From NCBI RefSeq assembly GCF_010119245.1, contig NZ_WNKG01000008.1, positions 307,126-371,125 on the forward strand: a stretch of 64,000 nt of DNA, read 5' to 3'. The position numbers and the translations under genes are program-made. The notes under the pieces were generated by a model. The model ran no database searches. It was not told where the DNA came from and saw only the letters and a program-made list of their open reading frames with translations. Shown here piece by piece: positions 17,478 through 24,990 of this stretch (positions within the stretch are counted from its first letter, which is position 1; the number at the start of each line of letters is the position of its first letter). Source of the DNA: Cyclobacterium salsum. GTDB taxonomy: Bacteria > Bacteroidota > Bacteroidia > Cytophagales > Cyclobacteriaceae.

Positions 17478-17589
17478 GGCGTTTGGCTCAATGGCGGGTG
17501 ACGCGGTTAATTGAATATTCTGCCTCGCATCAACTTTTGTGGTGTATTGACAGTTTTGTGCTCCGAAATCCGCCACTGCGCCAAGCGCC
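17478..17589. repeat. Cassette-like imperfect inverted repeat after the STAND gene
   Basis: GGCGTTTGGCTCAATGGCGG (17478-17497) and CCGCCACTGCGCCAAGCGCC (17570-17589) are complementary at 17 of 20 positions and enclose 72 nt. The element begins 60 nt after the STAND stop and is GC-rich in contrast to that gene. From memory, very similar sequences occur behind unrelated ORFs in many Bacteroidota. It lacks the exact RYYYAAC/GTTRRRY boxes of an integron attC site. Confidence 0.65.
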
Positions 17590-17704
17590 AAAACGTTTTG
17601 CGACACACTGAAAAAAGCCATCTTAACAAACTATATGTTTTGATTTTCCCAGACCAGGTTAGCAATAGAACGAGAAACTTAAAAATTGAAATAAAAATAA
17701 ACCA

Positions 17705-18436
17705 ATGTTTGAACAAACTTTTAAAAATATAGACGATATCCTGCACAAAGATGCCGGCTGTGGTAGTGAGTTGGATTATGTGGAACAGACTTCCTGGGTG
17801 TTGTTTCTGAAATACCTGGACGATCTGGAGCGGGATCGAGCTACTGCTGCGGAACTGACGGGAAAAACCTACACGCCCATCATCGAGCCGGAATACCAAT
17901 GGAGCATTTGGGCTGCTCCTAAGCTTCAACGAGCTCGGCTTTCGAAAAGTGGATCGGTCACTGAGCCTGTCGAAGTGGATCACAATGCCCTGACTGGGGA
18001 TGATTTGATCGATTTTGTAAATGGGAAATTGTTTCCCTACCTCAGCAAGTTTAAACTGTCTGCCGAAAATGCCGATACCATCGAATACAAGATTGGGGAG
18101 ATTTTTAGCGAGTTGAAAAACCGCGTGCAAAGCGGCTACAATCTGCGGGAGGTCATAAACCGGATCGATGAGTTGCGGTTCCGTACCCATGCGGAAAAGC
18201 ACGAGATGAGCCACCTGTATGAAGATAAAATCAAAAACATGGGCAATGCAGGGCGAAACGGTGGCGAATACTACACGCCCCGTCCCCTGATTACGACCAT
18301 CGTAAAAGTGGTTGACCCGAAGATAGGCGAGAAAAATTATGATGCCGCTTGCGGAAGTGCGGGCTTCTTGTTCGAAGCTTACGAGTACCTATAAAACCGC
18401 ATGGAGAAAACCACTGCCAACCTGAAAACTTTACAA
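17705..18436 (+). pseudogene. hsdM: Type I R-M methylase HsdM remnant
   Basis: The frame reads as a normal HsdM N-terminus (MFEQTFKNIDDILHKDAG, SWVLFLKYLDDLE, ALTGDDLIDFVNGKLFPYL) and enters the methylase core (GEYYTPRPLI, motif I DAACGSAGF) before a TAA at 18392. In-frame sequence beyond the stop (RMEKTTANLKTLQ) still matches HsdM, which shows a point nonsense change, and homology then ends near 18436. Residues 76-91 are an extra segment (LQRARLSKSGSVTEPVEV) encoded by an inserted palindromic element. NPPY and the C-terminal half are gone, so the enzyme is dead. The rest of the locus is replaced by a SIR2-HerA operon. Confidence 0.88.
17924..17975. repeat. REP-like palindromic element inserted in hsdM
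   Basis: CTTCAACGAGCTCGGCT (17924-17940) and CACTGAGCCTGTCGAAG (17959-17975) form an imperfect hairpin with an 18-nt loop. The right arm is the widespread REP-type word CTTCGACAGGCTCAGTG on the minus strand. It adds about 16-18 codons in frame to hsdM. Confidence 0.75.
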
Positions 18437-18548
18437 GCCCCTCCCCTTTACTGGAACGCAACAAAGCAGGCGGCCGGATTTTGACCCGGATTTTATATTT
18501 TTTCGAGACATTTATTAACGGAATAACAGGGAATTAAAAAATACGATT

Positions 18549-19892
18549 ATGGAAATATTCTTCTACAAAGGCAACGAAAACGTACTCGAATCCAAAAAAG
18601 AGCAAACTAGTGAGAAATCAAACGAAACAGATTTGAAAAAGATTCAGGATTCGTTTTTAAAAGCGCTTGACAATAAGAATCTTTCCTTTCTACTAGGAAG
18701 TGGCTGCTCTTCTTTCAAATTAGAAACGACTGAAGGGAAATTTAAGGAAATAGGGATTCCTGTCATGGCTCCTATGGCCTCAGAATTTTACGGATCAAAG
18801 GAGTTCAAAGAAGAGAAAGAATGGTTAAAATCGACCTTGAGTATTGAAGTCGATGGAGATATCTTTTCCAAAAACCTTGAAGTATTCCTTTCCACTTTAC
18901 ATAGCCTTTCCTTTTATCTACAAAAAACACTATCAGAGGAAGAAATAGATCAGATACCTCTCAGCATTCAAGAAAAATCATTTGCGGATTTAACTAATTG
19001 TGAAAAAGTTGAATCCATTATTCTTAAAGCAAGAAATTACTTGCTTCAAAAATGCCTTAACGAAGACAATGCCAAACCTGAAAAAGATAAGCCACCTGTT
19101 GACCAGCCCTTAATTGAGCTATACAAACAATTTTATAGGAAACTCCTTACCAGAAACCCAACGCTACCAAGACTAAATATTTTCACGACCAATTATGACC
19201 TTTATTCGGAAAGGGCTATGGATTTATTGGGGATTCATTACGTAAATGGCTTTACCGGAGGTATAAGCAAATTTTTTAATCCTGCCATATTCAATTACGC
19301 CCTTGCAGAAAAAATGGATTTATCACAATCCAAATGGAGCGTGATTGACAACTTCTTTTATTTGTACAAGATCCACGGTTCTGTAAATTGGATTCAAGCT
19401 GAGGGTGAGAATAAGCTATTCAACGTAAAGGAAATTCAGGAACCGACTTTTGAGGATTTAGAGGATGAATCTACTATAATGATTCATCCAACACCATTGA
19501 AATACAATGCCAGTCTTGGAAGTCCATATTCTGACTTGTTCCGTGAGTTTCAAAAGAAACTGATGCAAAACAATAATATATTGGTCACTATCGGGTATAG
19601 TTTTAGCGATGAACATATTAACAACCTGATTTTCCAGGCATTTACCATTCCTTCATTCCGTTTGATCGTTATTGGTGAACCAACTGAAAAAAATGCTATT
19701 GGTAAGTTGATGGCTTTGAATGATTCTAGGATATGGATTATTGGAGAGAAATGGCCTGAGGAAAAAAGTGATTATGTGCCTCTACATTTCTTTAAAAGGT
19801 TTGTGGAGCAAGTCTTACCGGATTTAACAGCAGAAGACTTGGACAAGAAAATGGAAAAGACAATCCAGAACCTCAAAGATTTATTGAAATGA
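18549..19892 (+). CDS. SIR2-family defence protein (SIR2-HerA system)
   Basis: 447 residues. A SIR2-like NAD-binding core: FLLGSGCS (G50-C53) replaces the sirtuin GAGxS loop; FTTNYD with N215; KIHGSVNW with H276 in the catalytic position; and IGYSFSDEHINNLIF near 355. There is no zinc ribbon, so it is a SIR2_2-type NAD-consuming protein, not a deacetylase. It overlaps the next gene by four bases (ATGA), and that gene encodes a HerA ATPase; this pair is a known antiphage system in which the two proteins form one large complex and act by NAD depletion and DNA cleavage. The first 25 residues are a polar leader. The role is inferred from context and family. Confidence 0.88.
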   Translation: MEIFFYKGNENVLESKKEQTSEKSNETDLKKIQDSFLKALDNKNLSFLLGSGCSSFKLETTEGKFKEIGIPVMAPMASEFYGSKEFKEEKEWLKSTLSIEVDGDIFSKNLEVFLSTLHSLSFYLQKTLSEEEIDQIPLSIQEKSFADLTNCEKVESIILKARNYLLQKCLNEDNAKPEKDKPPVDQPLIELYKQFYRKLLTRNPTLPRLNIFTTNYDLYSERAMDLLGIHYVNGFTGGISKFFNPAIFNYALAEKMDLSQSKWSVIDNFFYLYKIHGSVNWIQAEGENKLFNVKEIQEPTFEDLEDESTIMIHPTPLKYNASLGSPYSDLFREFQKKLMQNNNILVTIGYSFSDEHINNLIFQAFTIPSFRLIVIGEPTEKNAIGKLMALNDSRIWIIGEKWPEEKSDYVPLHFFKRFVEQVLPDLTAEDLDKKMEKTIQNLKDLLK

Positions 19893-21832
19893 CCAAAGAA
19901 GACAAACAAAGGGGGATTGGAAAAGTCGTAGCTATAAACTCCGACCGATTTTCTGTAGAACTATTAAGCGGATTGGAAAACTTTAACGTAAGTGGATTTG
20001 ACGACATACATTATTTTGCTCAACTCAACAGCTACGTAATTGTCCCCTACCAAAATTATTACATCGTTGCAGAAGTGTCGGGGGTTCGGGAAAAAGACCT
20101 TAATGTGCCGTTTTCCAATCCAACAGATCAAATATTGAGCAAGGTACAGGCCGGAAAGTTTTTGGAAGTCCTCCCGATTGGAACCATTAAAACAACAAAA
20201 GAAGGGTCTTTAAATTTTGAATTTGGTGTAAGTGTCTATCCCAATCTTTATTCAGATGTTCTTTACATTAAAGAGGAAGAGTTGGACACTATTTTCAAAA
20301 CGAATGCGGTAAAGGTCAAAGTTTGCTTTGAGGATAATCCTGAATGTTCTAAATCTGATTGTGATTGCAAATACCGCTACACATCATTACCGATTGGAAA
20401 ATCAACCATTTTCCCGGATTATGAAGTGAAAATTGATATTGACAAATTTTTCGGGAGCCATTCTGCCATACTCGGCAATACAGGAAGCGGAAAATCTTGC
20501 ACCATTGCCTCCATGCTGCAAACCCTTTATAGACTTGAAGAAAATAGTGCAACAGGTAGTACGTTCATCTTCTTTGACGTAAATGGTGAATACAGTCAAG
20601 CTTTCGAGGAAATAACCGAAAAAAATTCAAATGTGGAAGTTAAGAACTTCACTATTGATGAGGTTACTGAAGGCAACAAGGTTGCAAAGTTTGTACTTCC
20701 TCATTGGTTTATGAATGTCGATGAATGGGCTTTACTTTTAAATGCAAGCGAAAAATCTCAAATCCCAATACTTAGGAATGCTTTAGGTTTTACCCAGAAT
20801 TTATCAAAAGAAGCAAAGAATCACATTTATGCATGCAGCATAATGTATGTATTTGAAAATTGGGAAAGTCCTGTGTCAAAACGGCAAAGAATCATTTCAT
20901 TACTGGAGCAGGCTGATTTTGCTAATACAATTGATTTTTCTGGATATGATGCCAAATTCGGTAATTTTCCGAACACCGCGAAAGAAAATGAATTTAAAAA
21001 ATCGGTTCGTAAAAATATTATTGAGGATATTGAAATTGATCCAAAATACAAATCTGAAAAATTTGAATTTCCCCAGTTAGGTCAAGCTATTGATAGTGCT
21101 ATCCTTTATGAAGAATATCATGGTAATAAGCAGATAAGAGATTATTGTTCTTCACTGATTACAAGATATAAAAGCATCAAAGAGAGAGACGACTTCAATT
21201 TTCTCACAAAGGGAGGTTTTGAATCGGATACGACGTCATACTTGGAGCAGTTTTTAGGAATTGAATCAAAAATGAAAAAATCTCAGGTAATTATTATTGA
21301 CCTCAATTCTGCCAATGATGAAACGGTAGAAGTCATTTCCTGTGTGCTTTCAAGGTTAATATTTGAAAAACTACGGGAAGCAAAGGACAGGAATAAGTTT
21401 CCAGTGAACCTTGTTCTGGAAGAAGCTCACAGGTACATATCAAAAGATGCCGGAAAAGTGTTCGGTGATGCGAATAGAATTTTTGAACGTATTGCTAAAG
21501 AAGGCCGGAAATACGGCATGTTTTTACTTGTATCTTCTCAAAGACCAAGCGAACTGTCTAAAACAGTTTTATCCCAATGCAGTAATTTCATTGTTCACCG
21601 AATCCAAAACCCTGAAGACTTATCACATATCAGGCAGATTACTCCCCATATTTCCGAAACAATACTGAGAAGAATGCCATCTATTCCCACACAACACGCA
21701 TTGATTTTTGGTCATGCGGTAAATCTACCAACAACTTTCAAAGTGAATGAAGCCGAACCGAAACCGAAAAGCGATAACAATGAGATAAGTAGGAACTGGT
21801 TTAAAGAAAAGGATATAGAAATAGACCTATGA
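19889..21832 (+). CDS. HerA-like hexameric ATPase (SIR2-HerA system)
   Basis: 647 residues. An N-terminal HAS-barrel-like region (1-115) precedes a DUF87/HerA ATPase core with Walker A GNTGSGKS at 196-203 and Walker B LVLEEAHRY with E511-E512, followed by GRKYGMFLLVSSQRPSELS and the HRIQNPEDL element typical of HerA/FtsK translocases. A four-cysteine cluster in CFEDNPECSKSDCDCKYR (about 146-163) precedes the ATPase and may bind metal. It overlaps SIR2 upstream by four bases and a small membrane ORF downstream by four bases, so all three are one operon. Expected to form a hexamer that drives or gates SIR2 activity. Confidence 0.9.
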   Translation: MTKEDKQRGIGKVVAINSDRFSVELLSGLENFNVSGFDDIHYFAQLNSYVIVPYQNYYIVAEVSGVREKDLNVPFSNPTDQILSKVQAGKFLEVLPIGTIKTTKEGSLNFEFGVSVYPNLYSDVLYIKEEELDTIFKTNAVKVKVCFEDNPECSKSDCDCKYRYTSLPIGKSTIFPDYEVKIDIDKFFGSHSAILGNTGSGKSCTIASMLQTLYRLEENSATGSTFIFFDVNGEYSQAFEEITEKNSNVEVKNFTIDEVTEGNKVAKFVLPHWFMNVDEWALLLNASEKSQIPILRNALGFTQNLSKEAKNHIYACSIMYVFENWESPVSKRQRIISLLEQADFANTIDFSGYDAKFGNFPNTAKENEFKKSVRKNIIEDIEIDPKYKSEKFEFPQLGQAIDSAILYEEYHGNKQIRDYCSSLITRYKSIKERDDFNFLTKGGFESDTTSYLEQFLGIESKMKKSQVIIIDLNSANDETVEVISCVLSRLIFEKLREAKDRNKFPVNLVLEEAHRYISKDAGKVFGDANRIFERIAKEGRKYGMFLLVSSQRPSELSKTVLSQCSNFIVHRIQNPEDLSHIRQITPHISETILRRMPSIPTQHALIFGHAVNLPTTFKVNEAEPKPKSDNNEISRNWFKEKDIEIDL

Positions 21833-21972
21833 CAGAGAATAACAATAGGATAAACAATTTACACAGACTAGCTCAATTTGCTTTGTTTGTGTCATCTTAT
21901 TTACCATTGTTTATTTTGATTATTGTTAGACAAGTTTCTGAGAACTCAGAGTTTCTCAATTGGGGCGCTTAA
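21829..21972 (+). CDS. Truncated small membrane protein, third gene of the SIR2-HerA operon
   Basis: A 47-residue ORF starting at the ATG that overlaps the HerA stop (ATGA). It has a polar N-terminus (MTENNNRINNLHRLAQF), one clear transmembrane helix (ALFVSSYLPLFILIIV, about 18-34) and a short charged tail ending in LNWGA. Helix, coupling and length suggest the N-terminus of a longer multi-pass protein cut off by a stop; in-frame sequence runs on for ten codons (INVWKKTTIT) before the next gene starts. It may be a membrane partner of SIR2-HerA or only its fragment. Not recognised as a known family. Confidence 0.6.
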   Translation: MTENNNRINNLHRLAQFALFVSSYLPLFILIIVRQVSENSEFLNWGA

Positions 21973-22002
21973 ATTAACGTTTGGAAGAAAACTACGATTA
22001 CT

Positions 22003-22221
22003 ATGAAAACAGTTGGATTAATTCTTGGCGTACTGGCCGCCTTGGGTATGTTGCTGGGATTTATCCCGCTATTAGGCTGGTTTAATTGGATCAATATCCC
22101 TTTCGCCATTCTCGGCCTGATCATTAGCGCGATTGGAAAATCCAATGAAGGCATGGTGCTCTGTGGCATCGCCGTGGTGGTGGGACTTATTCGATTGGTG
22201 TTGGGAGGAGGGATCCTTTAG
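22003..22221 (+). CDS. Small hydrophobic membrane protein
   Basis: 72 residues made almost wholly of two or three membrane helices (about 3-28, 30-43, 50-70) rich in G, L and I (LGVLAALGMLLGFIPLLGWF). Proteins of this kind are common single genes in Bacteroidota and have no known role. Host-like base composition, in contrast to the SIR2-HerA genes, so the boundary of the inserted block probably lies between 21972 and 22003. It is 65 nt upstream of the AlbA_2 gene. Confidence 0.7.
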   Translation: MKTVGLILGVLAALGMLLGFIPLLGWFNWINIPFAILGLIISAIGKSNEGMVLCGIAVVVGLIRLVLGGGIL

Positions 22222-22286
22222 AAAGGCGATCGGTTGGTAACATCCCTTATTCGGAAAAATCGGTAGTTTCGAAGGAAGTAGCTGAT

Positions 22287-23681
22287 ATGAGTGAACGCCA
22301 AAACATAGAATGGAAGAAAAGTTGGCATGACGACTACCTGAAGTGGGGCTGTGGTTTTGCGAATGCCGTCGGCGGTACCATCTATATTGGTAAAGACGAT
22401 AAGGGCAATGTGGTAGGCTTGTCTGATTATCAAAAACTGTTGGAGGACATCCCCAACAAGATTCGCAATACGATGGGTATTATCTGCGAAATAAACCTGC
22501 AAGAAGAAGCAGGCAAGAAATTCATCGAAATAAAAGTGAACCCCTATTCTGTACCTGTTTCGCTCAGAGGTAGATACTATTACCGCTCCGGCAGCACCAA
22601 AATGGAACTTACCGGAGTGGAGCTTAATGAGTTTTTACTAAAAAAAGCAGGCAAGACCTGGGATGATGTGGTAGAGGAAGGTGCTACCATTAAGGACATA
22701 GACGAACAGCGCATACAAAAATTAATAGAAGACAGTCGGGAAAAGGGCCGTATGCCAGTCACCAAGGGTTTGTCTGCTTTTCAAATATTGGAAAAACTGC
22801 AATTGACTGAAGGTAAAAAGTTAAAACGTGCTGCCCTGTTACTTTTTGGTAAAAACCCGGGAAGGTATTATCCCAATGTAGAAGTGAGAATTGGTCGCTT
22901 CGGCAGTGATTCTACAGATTTGCGCTTTCAGGAAGTGGTGGAGGGCAATCTGGTTTGGATGCTCGATGAAGTTCAATCGCAACTGCATAATAAGTTTCTG
23001 GTTCGCCCCATAGAATTTGTAGGTATGCAACGGATAGAAAAAGATATTTATCCGGTTGCTGCACTTCGTGAGATGTTGTTGAATGCACTAGTACACAGAA
23101 CTTACATGGGTGCCCATGTTCAATTGCGTGTATTTGACGACCGGTTGTCTATTTGGAATGAAGGTATACTCCCCAGTGGGCTCACGTTGGAGGATTTAAA
23201 AATTGCGCATAATTCTCGCCCCCGAAATCCGAAAATTGCAAAAACCTGTTTCATGGCCGGATATATCGATACTTGGGGTCGGGGCACCTTGAAAATCATC
23301 CAAGCCTGTAAAGAAGCAGATCTACCCGAACCTGATATTCGGGAAATAAACGGAGGTATTGAAATTACCCTTCATAATGTTTCGGCAAATCAGGATAGCA
23401 AGGTATTCCTAGGAAATAAATCTACCCCGCAAGTTACCCCGCAAGTTACCCCGCAAGTTACCCCGCAAGTTGAAAAGCTACTAAAAACAATTACAGGTGA
23501 GCATAGCAGACAAGAACTTCAGGAAAACCTTGGGCTTTCCGATCGGGAATACTTCCGAAAAATGTACTTACAACCTGCAATTGAAGGTGGGTTTGTCGAA
23601 TTGACCAATCCTGAAAAACCCAGAAGCAGCAAGCAGCAATACCGATTAACACAGTATGGAAAAGACAAATTGGACAAATGA
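22287..23681 (+). CDS. AlbA_2 (Schlafen-like) domain / RecG-C-like ATP-binding protein of a type I R-M locus
   Basis: 464 residues. Residues 5-115 are an AlbA_2 domain (NIEWKKSWHDDYLKWGCGFANA, GGTIYIGKDDKGNVVG, IPNKIRNTMG). Residues 190-365 are a RecG C-terminal/HATPase-like region (LREMLLNALVHRTY, GHL-like NEGILPSGL, DTWGRGTLKIIQACKEADL). The end is a winged helix (SRQELQENLGLSDREYFRK). Such proteins often sit between hsdM/hsdS and hsdR, and here the ATG of the hsdR remnant overlaps its stop. A linker at 380-395 is made of TPQV repeats encoded by four exact 12-bp copies. Role in type I systems is not established. Confidence 0.85.
   Translation: MSERQNIEWKKSWHDDYLKWGCGFANAVGGTIYIGKDDKGNVVGLSDYQKLLEDIPNKIRNTMGIICEINLQEEAGKKFIEIKVNPYSVPVSLRGRYYYRSGSTKMELTGVELNEFLLKKAGKTWDDVVEEGATIKDIDEQRIQKLIEDSREKGRMPVTKGLSAFQILEKLQLTEGKKLKRAALLLFGKNPGRYYPNVEVRIGRFGSDSTDLRFQEVVEGNLVWMLDEVQSQLHNKFLVRPIEFVGMQRIEKDIYPVAALREMLLNALVHRTYMGAHVQLRVFDDRLSIWNEGILPSGLTLEDLKIAHNSRPRNPKIAKTCFMAGYIDTWGRGTLKIIQACKEADLPEPDIREINGGIEITLHNVSANQDSKVFLGNKSTPQVTPQVTPQVTPQVEKLLKTITGEHSRQELQENLGLSDREYFRKMYLQPAIEGGFVELTNPEKPRSSKQQYRLTQYGKDKLDK
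23424..23471 (+). repeat. Four exact 12-bp tandem copies in the AlbA_2 gene
   Basis: ACCCCGCAAGTT is repeated four times without change, encoding TPQV x4 in a linker before the winged helix. Copy number could change by slippage without loss of frame. Confidence 0.95.
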
Positions 23682-23797
23682 AATTTACAGAGGCGAAATT
23701 AGAGAAAGGGTTTAAAGCGCTTTTAGGAAATGAAGGCTATCCGCATTCCTTGGGTAGTCGTTTGCTGCGTACAAATGAGAGCGAAGTCCTTCATTAA
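23678..23797 (+). pseudogene. hsdR: Type I restriction subunit HsdR remnant, first 39 codons
   Basis: The ATG overlaps the stop of the AlbA_2 gene (ATGA), as in intact type I operons. The product begins MKFTEAKLEKGFKALLGNEG then YPHSLGSRLLRTNESEVL, which matches the usual start of Bacteroidota HsdR (MKFTEAxLExAFxxLLxxEGFPH). It ends at a TAA at 23795 where HsdR should continue for about 900 residues. With hsdM broken and hsdS absent, the locus cannot restrict. Confidence 0.75.
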
Positions 23798-23946
23798 AAC
23801 CTTTCACCGTTTTTTTCCCATTTCTTCCGAATAACACTATGTCCTGAAAATTCAGGTGCATTTTCCGCTACGGATTTCACATTGCCAACCAAATCCCCTT
23901 ATGGCCTCGACGCATATTTGAAATCAGTGTTATAAAATATGCCTTT

Positions 23947-23979
23947 TGTTTTGATACATCGTATTATGATGTATATTTG
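23947..23979 (+). promoter_or_regulatory. Promoter and operator of the padR gene
   Basis: A -33 TTG at 23951-23953 and a -7 box TATATTTG at 23972-23979 are separated by 18 nt, a good Bacteroidota promoter. Between and over them lies the dyad ATACATC-7 nt-GATGTAT (23954-23974), containing the ACAT/ATGT half-sites typical of PadR operators. Autorepression is inferred. Confidence 0.75.
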
Positions 23980-23983
23980 CCCT

Positions 23984-24331
23984 ATGTATTCAAAAGAATT
24001 GTTAAAAGGCACCTTGGGGGTCATCATCTTAAAGCTCCTGGAAGAAAACGGAAAAATGTACGGATACGAAATCTGCCAGAAAGTCAAGGGCATTTCGGAA
24101 GGTAAAATCCTGATCAAGGACGGGAGCCTCTACCCGATCCTGCACAAGCTGCTAAGCGACGGGATGGTCACGACGGAAGAAGTCACCCTCGGGAAACGTG
24201 TACGAAAATACTATACCCTAACTAGCAAAGGCAAAGGCGAGCAGAAAATGGCCGTGCAGGAGTTGGCCGACTTTATGGACACGCTGCACAAAATCATCTT
24301 TACCGACACGAAAACCACTCCAGCGGTATGA
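23984..24331 (+). CDS. PadR-family transcriptional regulator
   Basis: 115 residues from the ATG at 23984; an earlier ATG at 23939 overlaps the promoter and adds a non-family leader. The winged helix is complete (LLKGTLGVIILKLLEENGKMYGYEI, IKDGSLYPILHKLLSDGMV, RKYYTLTSKGKGE), followed by a short dimerisation helix, as in the small PadR subfamily. Its start is only about five nt after the -7 box, so the mRNA may have almost no leader. The stop overlaps the next start (ATGA at 24328), so it is coupled to a membrane protein that it probably controls. Confidence 0.9.
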   Translation: MYSKELLKGTLGVIILKLLEENGKMYGYEICQKVKGISEGKILIKDGSLYPILHKLLSDGMVTTEEVTLGKRVRKYYTLTSKGKGEQKMAVQELADFMDTLHKIIFTDTKTTPAV

Positions 24332-24939
24332 TTTCCGAGCAACAACTTACCATCATCAGCCGGGCCATTCGGCACAGTGAAATTGCCGACAAAGCATTGC
24401 AGGATGACCTGATCGACCATTTTTGTTGCGTGGTTGAGGCGGAAATGCAAAGCGGGCAATCCTTTGAAAATGCCTTTCAAGCCGCCTATGCGCAAATCAC
24501 GCCCAATGGATTTGGCGAAATACAGCAGGAAACCCTTTACCTACTCAACTATAAAAAGCGCCTGCGCCTAAACCAATGCACCTACCTTTCAGGCTACGTG
24601 TTTGCCCTTTCGACTACCATCGGCACCTTCTTTAAAATCATGTCTTTGCCGGGGGCTACCCCTTTATTGTATGCGGGTATGCTGGGTTTGGCCTTCGTTT
24701 TCCTGCCCTTGTTATTGGTAAACAAACTCAAAAACAGGCTGTTTTTACACCTTTCCGGAAAACTCCAATGGATAGTGGGTTCCCTGAGTGGTATGGTATT
24801 GATTGCGGCATGCCTTTTCAAATTACTCCATTTACAAGGGGCCGGTGTGTTGCTGGGGCTAGGCTTTTTGCTCTTTGGCCTGGGCTTTCTCCCCTTTTTC
24901 TTCTTCCGAATGTTTAAAGCAAGTCAGTCAGAAACCTAA
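24328..24939 (+). CDS. PadR-associated membrane protein
   Basis: 203 residues. A cytoplasmic N-terminus of about 80 residues resembles HAAS-type helices (ALQDDLIDHFCCVVEAEM, SFENAFQAAYAQI) that accompany PadR regulators. Four transmembrane helices follow (about 83-105, 112-132, 145-165, 170-195). The gene is translationally coupled to padR. Such pairs are common in Bacteroidota and Firmicutes; the membrane partner's function is unknown. Confidence 0.8.
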   Translation: MISEQQLTIISRAIRHSEIADKALQDDLIDHFCCVVEAEMQSGQSFENAFQAAYAQITPNGFGEIQQETLYLLNYKKRLRLNQCTYLSGYVFALSTTIGTFFKIMSLPGATPLLYAGMLGLAFVFLPLLLVNKLKNRLFLHLSGKLQWIVGSLSGMVLIAACLFKLLHLQGAGVLLGLGFLLFGLGFLPFFFFRMFKASQSET

Positions 24940-24990
24940 TACCTGCCTGGATTCCTCCCTTCTTGGAAAACCAGCTAAACACTTACCAAA

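Noticed and set aside
17478..17589. Call of a true integron attC site
   Set aside because: The arms are complementary and the place is right, but RYYYAAC and GTTRRRY core boxes are not present and no integrase gene is in the window.
17511..17732. 73-codon frame across the inverted repeat after the STAND gene
   Set aside because: It translates the repeat element and overlaps the start of hsdM; no coding character.
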